A DNA stretch of 64,000 nt from Helicobacter_D sp964464895 (lineage in GTDB: Bacteria > Campylobacterota > Campylobacteria > Campylobacterales > Helicobacteraceae): positions 62,001 to 126,000 of the forward strand of contig CAYXGY010000001.1 of the NCBI GenBank assembly GCA_964464895.1, written 5' to 3'. The position numbers were made by a program, and so were the translations under genes. Of the stretch, positions 32,451-40,869 are shown in pieces; the first letter of the stretch is position 1, and the number at the start of each line of letters is the position of its first letter. Below the pieces are notes generated by a model. That model was not told the origin of the DNA. It made no database searches and saw only the letters and a program-made list of their open reading frames with translations.

Positions 32451-35000
32451 TTAGTTTAATGTGTAGTTTTCAATCAAATTGAAATTCAAGTAGCGATAGA
32501 TTTGGGATTCTTTGCCCTCTAGTTTTTTAGGGATTAAGTCCAAGTATTCTTGCTTGGTTGGAATCTTGCCAAGCAATGCGCAGATTGCCGCTAGTTCCGC
32601 ACTTCCAAGATAGACTTGAGCTCCTTTTCCCATACGATTGTCAAAGTTTCTAGTAGAAGTTGAAAACACAACCGCTTCATCTCGAACACGTGCTTGATTT
32701 CCCATACATAAGCTGCATCCCGGAATCTCGATTCTTGCTCCTGCTGCACCAAAGAGTGAATAGTATCCCTCATCTATCAGTTGTTTTGCGTCCATTTTGG
32801 TAGGTGGAGTAACCCAAAGTGTTGTAGGGACCATTCCCTCATCTTTTAGAACTTCACCAAGTGCGCGATAGTGCCCAATATTTGTCATACAGCTTCCAAC
32901 AAACACTTCGTTTATTTTGTGAGGACGATTAGAATTTGCTAGAATCTCACTTAGTGTTGCAACATCATCAGGGTCGTTGGGGCAAGCTAAGATAGGTTCG
33001 GTGATTTCATTGAGGTTGATTTCAATCACTGCGGCGTATTCTGCATTGGAATCTGCTTTTAATAAAGTTGGGTTATCAATCCAATCTTGCATTCTTTTTG
33101 CTCTACGTTGTAGTGTCTTTGCGTCTTGATAACCCGCTTGAATCATCGCTTGAATTAATGTAATATTGGATTTAAGATATTCTATAATAGGTTCTTTATT
33201 AAGAGCAATAGCGCAGGCTGCCGCACTACGTTCTGCACTTGCATCACTTAGTTCGAATGCTTGTTCTACTTTTAAATCTGGCAATCCTTCAATTTCTAAG
33301 ATTTTTCCGCTAAAGATGTTCTTTTTGCCTTTTTTCTCAACCGTGAGCAAGCCTTTTTTGATTGCATAATAAGGAATCGCATTGACTAAATCCCGCAAAG
33401 TAATGCCGGGTTGCAGTTTGCCACTAAAGCGCACAAGTACGGATTCAGGCATATCTAGTGGCATAGAACCTGTAACAGCAGCAAAGGCAACTAATCCACT
33501 TCCCGCAGGGAAACTAATGCCAATTGGGAATCTTGTGTGAGAATCTCCTCCTGTCCCTACGGTGTCTGGCAAAACCATACGATTGAGCCAAGAGTGAATC
33601 ACACCATCGCCCGGACGCAGTGCAACACCTCCGCGACTACTCATAAATTGTGGCAAGCTTGCGTGGAGTTTCACATCTGCAGGTTTGGGATATGCAGCAG
33701 TGTGGCAAAAGCTTTGTAATACAAAATCCGCACTAAACCCTAAGGAAGCAAGTTCTTTGACTTCATCACGCGTCATTGCACCTGTGGTATCTTGACTTCC
33801 CACAGTGGTAACGAGTGGTTCGCAATAAGTTCCGGGTAAGATTCCCTCTACACCGCACGCGCGTCCTACCATTTTTTGTGCGAGCGTAAAGCCTTTTGCG
33901 CTAGATTTTGGGGATTGTGGTTTGGCAAAGATTTCTTCTTTTGGCATTCCCAAGGCTTCTCTTGCTTTAGCAGTCAATCCGCGTCCGATGATGAGGTTGA
34001 TTCTACCTCCAGCGCGTATTTCATCGGCTAATGTAGTGGGTTTGAAATCAAACTTGGATACTACCGCACCATTTTTACAAATTTCCCCTTTAAAAGGATA
34101 AATATCAATCACATCGCCCTCATTTAATTCTGTTACAGGAGCAATAATTGGCAAACAACCACTATCTTCACAGGTGTTAAAGAATATCGGAGCGATTACA
34201 CCGCCAATGACCAATCCACCTGCTTTTTTGTTGGGAATATAAGGAATCTCGCGCCCCATATGCCATACAAGTGAATTGCAAGCAGACTTTCGTGAGCTAC
34301 CTGTACCTACGACATCGCCTACATAGACCAATGGGTGTCCTTTTTTCTTGAGTTCTGCGATTCTGCCAAAAGCATTTTGTGTGCGGCTTTTTAACATTGC
34401 TTGCGCGTGGAGTGGAATATCACTTCTAGTGAAAGCATCTCCTGCTGGACTTAAGTCATCAGTGTTTGTTTCGCCATCAATCTTGAATACCGTTGCGGTG
34501 ATTTTTTCTTCTAATGCAGGTTTATTCAAAAACCATTCTGCATTTGCCCAAGATTCTAAGACCTCTTTGGCAAAAGAATTGTTTTGAGAGATTTCTACAA
34601 TTTCATTAAAGGAATCATAGACGAGTAGAGTATGTTTTAATGCCTCTGCTGCTGCTTTTGCAGAATCTTTGTCGCTAGACTTTAAGGCTTTAATGAGAGG
34701 TTGGATATTGTATCCACCAAGCATTGTGCCAAGTAATTGAATCGCGTGTGTTTTGGAGATTCCCTCTACACTTACTTTTCCCTCTGCAATAGAGTCTAAA
34801 AACTCTGCTTTGACTTTTGCAGCTTCATCTACCCCCGGGCTGACACGATTAGAGAGCAAATTGATTAACTCCTTTGTGCGCTCGCCTTTTTTGAGTAGCT
34901 CAATGATTTCTAAGGTTTGTTCTTTGCTTAATGGAAGCGGCGGAACATTTTGCTTTGCGCGTTCATTGACTAATTTATCGTATTTTTCAAAAAAACTCAT
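32451..35000 (-). CDS. acnB: aconitate hydratase B
   Basis: Citric-acid-cycle enzyme interconverting citrate and isocitrate through a [4Fe-4S] cluster; apo-AcnB can also bind mRNA. The 849-residue protein has the AcnB order: N-terminal HEAT-like domain (about 1-160), swivel domain with VVGTGSSRKSACNS, then the catalytic part with GGDSHTRFPIG and cluster cysteines in GSCMTNIGHYR and GCSLCMGNQA. Full length. It has its own leader region of about 250 bases shared with divergent cysK. Confidence 0.95.
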   Translation of the reverse strand: MSFFEKYDKLVNERAKQNVPPLPLSKEQTLEIIELLKKGERTKELINLLSNRVSPGVDEAAKVKAEFLDSIAEGKVSVEGISKTHAIQLLGTMLGGYNIQPLIKALKSSDKDSAKAAAEALKHTLLVYDSFNEIVEISQNNSFAKEVLESWANAEWFLNKPALEEKITATVFKIDGETNTDDLSPAGDAFTRSDIPLHAQAMLKSRTQNAFGRIAELKKKGHPLVYVGDVVGTGSSRKSACNSLVWHMGREIPYIPNKKAGGLVIGGVIAPIFFNTCEDSGCLPIIAPVTELNEGDVIDIYPFKGEICKNGAVVSKFDFKPTTLADEIRAGGRINLIIGRGLTAKAREALGMPKEEIFAKPQSPKSSAKGFTLAQKMVGRACGVEGILPGTYCEPLVTTVGSQDTTGAMTRDEVKELASLGFSADFVLQSFCHTAAYPKPADVKLHASLPQFMSSRGGVALRPGDGVIHSWLNRMVLPDTVGTGGDSHTRFPIGISFPAGSGLVAFAAVTGSMPLDMPESVLVRFSGKLQPGITLRDLVNAIPYYAIKKGLLTVEKKGKKNIFSGKILEIEGLPDLKVEQAFELSDASAERSAAACAIALNKEPIIEYLKSNITLIQAMIQAGYQDAKTLQRRAKRMQDWIDNPTLLKADSNAEYAAVIEINLNEITEPILACPNDPDDVATLSEILANSNRPHKINEVFVGSCMTNIGHYRALGEVLKDEGMVPTTLWVTPPTKMDAKQLIDEGYYSLFGAAGARIEIPGCSLCMGNQARVRDEAVVFSTSTRNFDNRMGKGAQVYLGSAELAAICALLGKIPTKQEYLDLIPKKLEGKESQIYRYLNFNLIENYTLN

Positions 35001-35190
35001 TTTATCCCCTTTTGGTAATATTTCGCCTAATGATACAAATTTTCTATTAAAATAATGTAAATTTAGATAAAGATTTTTTAATCTTTTTGAAGTAATTGTG
35101 TAAAATCGTAAGTTTTTTAATTTTATTTTTATTGTTTATATTATAAAAAGGCATATAAAATAAATTTAATAAAATATGATAAGCAAATTT

Positions 35191-35219
35191 TTGACAAACA
35201 TTGCATACAGAATTATTAT
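35191..35219 (+). promoter_or_regulatory. sigma70 promoter of cysK
   Basis: TTGACA (35191-35196), 17-base spacer, TATTAT (35214-35219). A consensus -35 is rare in this genome, which suggests strong expression. The cysK ATG is 33 bases downstream, behind AGAAAGGTAAGG. Confidence 0.7.
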
Positions 35220-35252
35220 CTTTATTTTTAATTTATTTAGAAAGGTAAGGCA

Positions 35253-36170
35253 ATGAAAGTCATTCATTCTATTACAGAGGCGATTGGTAATACACCACTT
35301 TTGAAATTGCGTGCATTATCTAATGAGACAAAAGCAAATATTTACGCAAAATGTGAGTTTTTCAATCCTAACGGTTCTGTCAAAGATAGAATCGCATTAG
35401 GTATGGTTGAGGAAGCTCTTCAAAGTGGTGCAATTAACCAGAATACAACCATTATTGAACCCACAAGTGGCAATACCGGAATCGGGCTTGCTTGCGTTTG
35501 CGCAACGAAAGGGATTAAGTTAATTCTTACGATGCCCGCTTCTATGAGTATTGAGCGCAGAAGGCTAATGGCGGCACTTGGGGCGAAGCTAGAACTCACT
35601 CCGCCCGAACTTGGTATGAAGGGTGCCGTTAATCGTGCGATAGAATTGCAACAAGAAATCAAAGATTCTTTCATCTTGCAACAATTTGAAAATCCAGCCA
35701 ATCCTAAAAGTCATCGCAAAACAACAGCGTTAGAGATTTTGGAGGCATTAGAGGGGAAAGTGGATATTTTTGTTTCTGCTGTGGGCACAGGAGGGACATT
35801 AAGCGGTGTAGGTGAAGTATTAAAATCAAAGAATCCCAATGTTAAGATTATTGCGGTTGAGCCCATTAATTCTGCTGTAATCAGTGGTGAAAAGCCGGGA
35901 CCTCACAAGATTCAAGGAATTGGAGCGGGGTTTATTCCGCAAACGTTAAAAACTGAATTGATTGATGAGATTCTAAAGGTAGATGTTGCTTGGGCGATTG
36001 AGGAATCTCGCAAAGTGGCATTGCAAGAGGGAATTTTAGTTGGAATCTCAAGCGGCGCAAATCTATGGGCGGCTAGAGAGATAGCAAAAAAGAATCCCAA
36101 TAAAAATATCGTAACGATTCTTTGCGACACAGGCGAGCGTTATTTGAGCACGGATTTATACGCCGAGTAG
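35253..36170 (+). CDS. cysK: cysteine synthase
   Basis: PLP enzyme making cysteine from O-acetylserine and sulfide. The 305-residue protein has K44 in NPNGSVKDRIALG (PLP Schiff base), EPTSGNTGIGLA (substrate loop) and GTGGTLSGVGE (phosphate loop), plus the C-terminal SSGANLWAA. A closely related cystathionine beta-synthase-type specificity, as seen in some Helicobacter, cannot be excluded. Confidence 0.9.
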   Translation: MKVIHSITEAIGNTPLLKLRALSNETKANIYAKCEFFNPNGSVKDRIALGMVEEALQSGAINQNTTIIEPTSGNTGIGLACVCATKGIKLILTMPASMSIERRRLMAALGAKLELTPPELGMKGAVNRAIELQQEIKDSFILQQFENPANPKSHRKTTALEILEALEGKVDIFVSAVGTGGTLSGVGEVLKSKNPNVKIIAVEPINSAVISGEKPGPHKIQGIGAGFIPQTLKTELIDEILKVDVAWAIEESRKVALQEGILVGISSGANLWAAREIAKKNPNKNIVTILCDTGERYLSTDLYAE

Positions 36171-36190
36171 TTGAATATTGCACGCGAAAT

Positions 36191-36206
36191 CCTCGCAATT
36201 GCGAGG
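36191..36206. repeat. perfect 16-base palindrome between cysK and the Tat CMD gene
   Basis: CCTCGCAATTGCGAGG, 20 bases after the cysK stop, flanked by further partly complementary GCACGC and TGCGC. It is in a convergent gap of 70 bases and may act in termination, although no T-tract follows. Confidence 0.45.
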
Positions 36207-36240
36207 TGCGCAAAGCATAATGAAATCCTCTGATGGAATC

Positions 36241-37122
36241 TTATTTTTTCAAAGTGAGTTCATCAATGGCACTGAGAGCATTAAGGCTTCTTGGGTAGCC
36301 AATATAAGGGACTAGAGCAGTCGTAGCGGCAATGAGAATCTTTCTATCGTTGCCAATATTGAGATTGCCCTGTATGTGTCCCTTAACTTGTGGTTCTGCC
36401 CCACCAAGACTAATGAGGATTGCAAAGGTTAAGAGCTCTCTAAAGTTTATATCTAATCCTTTACGTGTATAATAATCTCCAAAACAATTTGCACTTAAAA
36501 ATCTGCGGATATGTTTAACATCTGCTCTTGCCGCAGCGTTTCCCTTGTCTATGCTTTCACCAAAATAATATCGTTGAATGGCTAGCCCCTTTTCTTGTCT
36601 ATTTTCTCTCGTAGTTGTCATTTGAGATTCTAAGGGAAGTTTGATTTTGTTTGCTTTAAAGACTTCGTTGCTTGCAAGGATAAATTCCAAACTCTTACCC
36701 ATTCCGACATAGGGTGTGGCTTGATAAATGATTTCCTTAATCTCCACAGGGCTCACGTCATTTTTGAGACTTGCTTGTGCGAAGTTTTTAAATTCGTTGA
36801 TTCCTTGTGTGGCAATGAGGCTTCCCAAGATAAGTTTCAGTCTTGTTTGTAAAGGCAGAATCTCACTCTCTTGATAGACCTCATCAAAGGCGAAATTAGC
36901 ATAATTTTGCATAAATTCTGGGTCAGTCTTGGCGAGTTCGCTAAGGTTTGGATTGCCAAAAAGTGCTTCAAGATTTTGTTGTGCATTGTTTGTGAGTTGC
37001 ATAGGGATTCCTTTTGTTTGATTTTGTTGGTTTGCAAAGAGATCTGTTGTGCTACTAAGAGCAATTGCACCCGTGATTTGTAGTGAAGTTTTAAGAAACT
37101 TTCTACGTTTGTGATTTTGCAT
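36241..37122 (-). CDS. Tat-exported carboxymuconolactone decarboxylase-like protein
   Basis: A 293-residue protein with two carboxymuconolactone decarboxylase (CMD) domains (about 60-140 and 190-285). The N-terminus has a Tat signal, RRKFLKTS then a mild hydrophobic stretch ending near FA. No AhpD-type CxxC is present, so thiol peroxidase activity is unlikely. I chose the ATG at 37122 (AAGGAG five bases upstream) over the GTG at 37128. A second ATG (37000-37002), just after the leader, also has an AAAGGAA site. The leader is almost the same as that of the gene at 40870-41349. Confidence 0.75.
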   Translation of the reverse strand: MQNHKRRKFLKTSLQITGAIALSSTTDLFANQQNQTKGIPMQLTNNAQQNLEALFGNPNLSELAKTDPEFMQNYANFAFDEVYQESEILPLQTRLKLILGSLIATQGINEFKNFAQASLKNDVSPVEIKEIIYQATPYVGMGKSLEFILASNEVFKANKIKLPLESQMTTTRENRQEKGLAIQRYYFGESIDKGNAAARADVKHIRRFLSANCFGDYYTRKGLDINFRELLTFAILISLGGAEPQVKGHIQGNLNIGNDRKILIAATTALVPYIGYPRSLNALSAIDELTLKK

Positions 37123-37161
37123 TATCACTCCTTAAATATAGAATCTAAAAATAGGCTTAAT

Positions 37162-37193
37162 ATTATAAATCTTGAGAGCTAGTCTCTGTCAAG
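37162..37193 (-). promoter_or_regulatory. -10 and dyad upstream of the Tat CMD gene
   Basis: Minus-strand TATAAT at 37162-37167. An imperfect inverted repeat CTTGAGAG...CTCTGTCAAG (37171-37193) covers the spacer and likely -35, where a repressor would act. Confidence 0.35.
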
Positions 37194-37252
37194 AGAATAT
37201 CGTATTTTTATAGCAATCTTGTATATTTGCATTGTTGAATCCTTAAATATTA

Positions 37253-37269
37253 AGGAATGGTTTTTGCTT
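37253..37269 (+). promoter_or_regulatory. sigma54 (RpoN) promoter of the EF-hand protein gene
   Basis: AGGAATGGTTTTTGCTT: GG at 37254-37255 and GC at 37266-37267 with exactly ten bases between, and the T-run before GC. The ATG at 37330 is about 60 bases further. The last seven bases are the same as in the flgL promoter. Confidence 0.7.
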
Positions 37270-37329
37270 GATAAATTGCAAAGGAATTGATTTAAAGAGC
37301 AAGGATAGTTTTAAGAACAAGGAGAGAAA

Positions 37330-38697
37330 ATGTCTTATTCTTATTCAAAACAATTTGGCGTACAATCGTATGTAGCAGGCGTCAATTATTCGGATTGGAT
37401 ACAAGAAGCCTTAAACCCAGAAAACAAATCTGCCGAAAATAAACGATTGAGTATTACTTCAAGTCAAGAGGATTATTTCAAAAAGCAACGTTTGATTCAA
37501 GAAGCAATTGCCCAGCTGCAAAGCAATGGGAGCGTGAGCGCAAAGATTGCAAAAGAAGTTGATGTAGAATCTTTGAAGAAAAGCTTACAAGATGCACAAA
37601 ATGGAGAATCCAATGCGCTTAGTATCGGCGAGGGTTCAGAATCTAGCGAGGCAAGAAAACAAAGCCAACTCAATGCCAAAACCCAAAGTGCGGCTTTGAA
37701 GTCGGCTATTAATGTGCTAGATAAAGAACAAGTCAAGCCTCAAGATGCGATTCCAAATGTTTTACAGCAAGCAAGTGGCGTTACGGATAAAGATGCAGAC
37801 GAAGCCAAGAGGGCGAAAGAAGTCATTAGGCAGAGTGTAGAGAATGATTCGCTAATAGATAGAATGGCAAATAAAACGAGTGGAGGGCTTTTTGATAAGC
37901 ATGTTTTCACGACTTCTTCTAGCGCGCCAAGCAATGTGAGTGAATCGGACAAATTAGCACACAATCCCTTAGCAATGAATGCAAGTTCAGAAGCAAGTTT
38001 CTTAGAATCTCTTGCGGTGGAATTTACTGATGAAGTGAGTGGAGTAAATGTGCGTGTGCCCTTAAGTCAAGAAAATGCTGACAAACTAGTAGAGCATTTT
38101 GGAAGTCTTGAAGCGGCGAGTGATTATGTCAAAGGATTCTACTATGATGCGGCTTATCAGATGGGTTATCTTAGGAGTGATACCGATGGCGATGGCAAGA
38201 TTAGCCTAGAGGAGGGCTTGAATCTCAAGAATCTTGTGAGCTTAGTTAATGGGAATTATTCTTCTGTTTCGGAGCAGTTTGGTGGTAATGTGGAAATGCA
38301 AAAGAAATTCTTAGAGCAAGTAGGATTCATTGATAATCTAGGGGATTTTATCAATCATTCTATTTCACAAGATAGCAATTTTGATGGCGGTTTAAGCCTG
38401 AATGAAATTCTTGGTAGTAGCAATGAAGCGGTTTTTCTTAGAACTATGCAGAGTGCGAATGCAAGTAGCGTGGAGATTCTAGTGATTCAAAGTTTTAAAA
38501 TAGAATTAAATATGGAATCCCTAAAGGATACTTTATTGAATTTGGGCGCAAAGGCAGAGGATTCCGCACAAATTATTGAAAGCAAGAAACTCAAAGACAC
38601 TTTGGACGCGAGTTATTTAGAATCATTAGATGAGACGACAAGAGAAAATTGGCTCAAGAGTGAAGTGTTGTTAAAAAATATGCTGGAGAGCGTATGA
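37330..38697 (+). CDS. sigma54-driven EF-hand protein, unknown
   Basis: A 455-residue, mainly helical and acidic protein with no signal peptide or membrane segment. Two EF-hand-type loops are visible: DTDGDGKISLEE (284-295) and DSNFDGGLSLNE (348-359), both with Asp at 1, 3 or 5 and Glu at 12. The first 200 residues are low-complexity, Ser/Gln/Lys-rich, with coiled-coil tendency. A clear sigma54 promoter and a CAAGGAGAG site precede it. This places it in the flagellar regulon. It could be exported by the flagellar apparatus or sense calcium in the cytoplasm; I recognise no named family. Confidence 0.65.
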   Translation: MSYSYSKQFGVQSYVAGVNYSDWIQEALNPENKSAENKRLSITSSQEDYFKKQRLIQEAIAQLQSNGSVSAKIAKEVDVESLKKSLQDAQNGESNALSIGEGSESSEARKQSQLNAKTQSAALKSAINVLDKEQVKPQDAIPNVLQQASGVTDKDADEAKRAKEVIRQSVENDSLIDRMANKTSGGLFDKHVFTTSSSAPSNVSESDKLAHNPLAMNASSEASFLESLAVEFTDEVSGVNVRVPLSQENADKLVEHFGSLEAASDYVKGFYYDAAYQMGYLRSDTDGDGKISLEEGLNLKNLVSLVNGNYSSVSEQFGGNVEMQKKFLEQVGFIDNLGDFINHSISQDSNFDGGLSLNEILGSSNEAVFLRTMQSANASSVEILVIQSFKIELNMESLKDTLLNLGAKAEDSAQIIESKKLKDTLDASYLESLDETTRENWLKSEVLLKNMLESV

Positions 38698-38783
38698 TAG
38701 AGTTAGAATCTCTTATGCTAGAGATTCTATGCTTTGGATTGATAGGTTTTGCTGTGTGGCTATATGGGAGAAAATTCCGATAA
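38694..38783 (+). CDS. 29-residue membrane peptide overlapping the EF-hand gene
   Basis: An ORF of 29 codons. The start ATG shares bases with the stop of the EF-hand gene (ATGA), and GGAG lies six bases upstream. The peptide begins MIELESLMLEI, has a hydrophobic stretch (LCFGLIGFAVWLY) and a positive end GRKFR, as expected for a small single-pass protein with cytoplasmic C-terminus. Its early part is also a perfect inverted repeat (38704-38729), so the region may simply be an RNA hairpin. Confidence 0.4.
   Translation: MIELESLMLEILCFGLIGFAVWLYGRKFR
38704..38729 (+). repeat. inverted repeat with paired GAWTC motifs
   Basis: TAGAATCTC (38704-38712), 8-base loop, GAGATTCTA (38721-38729): perfect 9-base arms right after the EF-hand gene. 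Confidence 0.5.
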
Positions 38784-38840
38784 AATAGGGTTTTTTCTTT
38801 GGTTTGTAATTTCTAGCGTTTGCAATTTCTAGTTTGCTCT

Positions 38841-38869
38841 TGCGTGAGATTCTATAATAGAATCTCGCA
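38841..38869. terminator. hairpin with paired GAWTC motifs
   Basis: GAGATTCTAT (38846-38855), one base, ATAGAATCTC (38857-38866), extended outside by TGC/GCA. A strong, nearly loopless dyad between the convergent EF-hand/small ORF transcript and ppiA; probably a bidirectional terminator. Confidence 0.55.
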
Positions 38870-38892
38870 ATGTTGCAAGCAGTACCGAAACA

Positions 38893-39381
38893 CTATTCTT
38901 TAGAAATTGCAATGCTTAGAATCTTATCCCCTTGTTTGATAGAATCCAATACCGCTAGACTTGCTTTATCGTTTGGGAGAATGTGCCCAAATACCGTGTG
39001 TTCGCCATCAAGATGAGGTTGGGGTGCAAAGCAAATAAAAAACTGACTTCCGCCTGTGTTGCGTCCTGCGTGTGCCATAGAAATTGTGCCTTTGAAGTGC
39101 TTGTGTGGATTGTTTTCTAGCTCACATTTAATACAATAGCCAGGTCCTCCGCGCCCACTTCCTTCAGGGCAACCGCCTTGTGCGACAAATCCTGCAATCA
39201 CGCGATGAAAATTGAGATTATTATAAAATCCACTTCGGGCGAGACTTGCAAAGTTTGCGACAGTGTTTGGAGCTTCTTGTGGAAAAAGCTTCAATTTCAT
39301 TGCTCCTTTTTCTGTGGAGATTGTTGCATATTGCATTGTATCAAGCTCTTCTTGTGTAGGATTAAATTCTTTTAACTCCAT
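38893..39381 (-). CDS. ppiA: cyclophilin-type peptidyl-prolyl isomerase
   Basis: A 162-residue cyclophilin without signal peptide, so cytoplasmic. Conserved residues: NFHRVIAGFVAQGG (catalytic Arg), MAHAGRNTGGSQFFI and HLDGEHTVFGHI. Catalyses cis-trans isomerisation of proline bonds during folding. Length and motifs are normal. Confidence 0.9.
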   Translation of the reverse strand: MELKEFNPTQEELDTMQYATISTEKGAMKLKLFPQEAPNTVANFASLARSGFYNNLNFHRVIAGFVAQGGCPEGSGRGGPGYCIKCELENNPHKHFKGTISMAHAGRNTGGSQFFICFAPQPHLDGEHTVFGHILPNDKASLAVLDSIKQGDKILSIAISKE

Positions 39382-39457
39382 TTTTAAATCCTTAAGTGGT
39401 AAAATTAAAAATTTTATTGTAGTATTTTAAGTATTAAAAGTTGCAAAAAGGGCAAAA

Positions 39458-40192
39458 ATGGCAAAACTGATTTTGATAATATTCTTAGCACTAAGTGCCT
39501 ATGCAAAATATCCAGAGTGGTTACAAAATAGCGTCAAAGTGGTTGCAGAATTTAAAAAGCCTAACCAGCATATTTCTAGTTTTATTGAGGGTTATGGTCT
39601 TGTGATAAATTATAATTTAGTGCTTACAAGTGCTAAAGTTGTCTTTGATAGAGAAAAAGCGGAGGATATTATACTTTATCATACGGAGGTTTTGGGGCAG
39701 CCTATTGCTTGTCTAAGCCACGCTAAGATTTTGGCATTAGATGATAATTTAGATTTGGCAGTGCTTGAAGTGGAGCGATTTACAGATATTTATTGCAATG
39801 TTTTACCCACGCCAAATTTTCGAGAATTGGGCTTCAAAAAAAGTTATTTTAATCTTTTGTATGAACCTTTCAGAATTCCTTTAAGAGAAGATTTAAGTAT
39901 TTCTTATTTTAGCGAGCAAGATTGGTCAGAATTTTTACGCAGTAGAATCACGCTGAAAGACTTTTTGGCACTTTCTCAAGAGACAAAAGAAGCAATACTC
40001 GGAATGCCTTTGTTTATAGAAGATGAGTTTTTAGGATTGAAAGTCAAAGAATTTCCCAATGCGCAAAGCGAGAGTTTAAAAATCGGAATCCTCACACACC
40101 AAGAGATTTTGGAGTTTTTATGTAGGCTACAACATAAAACTTTAGTTTTTAGGGGCAAAGAGGACATCAAAGGGTTTTGTGCGCAACATTAA
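39458..40192 (+). CDS. secreted degenerate trypsin-like protein
   Basis: A 244-residue protein with a signal peptide (LILIIFLALSAYA). The N-terminal half follows the trypsin/HtrA pattern: GYGLVINYNLVLTSAKVV corresponds to the family G-x-G...LTNAHVV, but the catalytic His is Lys60. DDNLDLAVLEV keeps the Asp (D99). AILGMPLFIEDEFLGL corresponds to GNSGGPL...LIG, with Leu181 where Ser is expected. It should therefore be proteolytically inactive and may be a binding protein. The upstream neighbour ppiA is divergent; H. pylori has a similar neighbour as I recall. Confidence 0.6.
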   Translation: MAKLILIIFLALSAYAKYPEWLQNSVKVVAEFKKPNQHISSFIEGYGLVINYNLVLTSAKVVFDREKAEDIILYHTEVLGQPIACLSHAKILALDDNLDLAVLEVERFTDIYCNVLPTPNFRELGFKKSYFNLLYEPFRIPLREDLSISYFSEQDWSEFLRSRITLKDFLALSQETKEAILGMPLFIEDEFLGLKVKEFPNAQSESLKIGILTHQEILEFLCRLQHKTLVFRGKEDIKGFCAQH

Positions 40193-40209
40193 TTTATGGA
40201 GAAATGAAT

Positions 40210-40806
40210 CTATAAAGAGTATTCAAAGATTGCTTCATAGAGAATCCCTAATGCAAGCACAAAGAGGCAAAGCCCAGAGAATTTAGAGAGCTTATTAATA
40301 TGATTAGAAAGAAAAATCCGAAACATACTGCCCCCTAGTGCGTAAGTTGTCAGTGAGATAAATTCTAAAATCACCATAATGCTTATAAGGATAAAAAGAT
40401 TGGATTTTGCCAAAAAGGGCGGGAGAAGTGCGAGAAAAAATATATAGGCTTTAGGGTTAGAAATAGAGACAATAAACCCTTGAATCATAAGCGAGATTCC
40501 ATCTTTTTTCTTGCAATGTTGTTCTTTTAATGTTACTCTTTGAGTAGAGAATTGCCACGCAAGATAAATCAAAAACAAGGCACTTATCACCTGAAAGATT
40601 CTAAAGGCAAGTGAGTAGGACAAAATGAAATTTGCTCCATAACCACAAAGCACGGCTACGAGTATGAATCCACAAAGTGAGCCAAACATCATCAATAAGG
40701 TTTTTTTGAATCCAATGCTAAGTCCAAGTGAAAGTGCAAGATTCATAGTAACACCGGGCAGAAAGGACACGGAGGCAAAAGTTGTGATAAACAAAAGATA
40801 ATCCAT
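40210..40806 (-). CDS. LysE/RhtB-family exporter
   Basis: A 198-residue membrane protein with six hydrophobic segments and the LysE-family N-terminus FLPGVTMNLALSLGLSIGFK and the NPKAYIFFLALLPPF signature in the fourth. The family exports amino acids or derivatives. The substrate is unknown. It has its own start and is convergent with the preceding gene. Confidence 0.8.
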   Translation of the reverse strand: MDYLLFITTFASVSFLPGVTMNLALSLGLSIGFKKTLLMMFGSLCGFILVAVLCGYGANFILSYSLAFRIFQVISALFLIYLAWQFSTQRVTLKEQHCKKKDGISLMIQGFIVSISNPKAYIFFLALLPPFLAKSNLFILISIMVILEFISLTTYALGGSMFRIFLSNHINKLSKFSGLCLFVLALGILYEAIFEYSL

Positions 40807-40869
40807 TAGCTACATTTTATAATTTTTATGATTAGGAATCGTTGAAGCTATCCCCCCTAAAAATTTTAA

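Noticed and set aside
36241..37122. CMD protein as an AhpD-type peroxidase partner
   Set aside because: No CxxC active site is present in either CMD domain.
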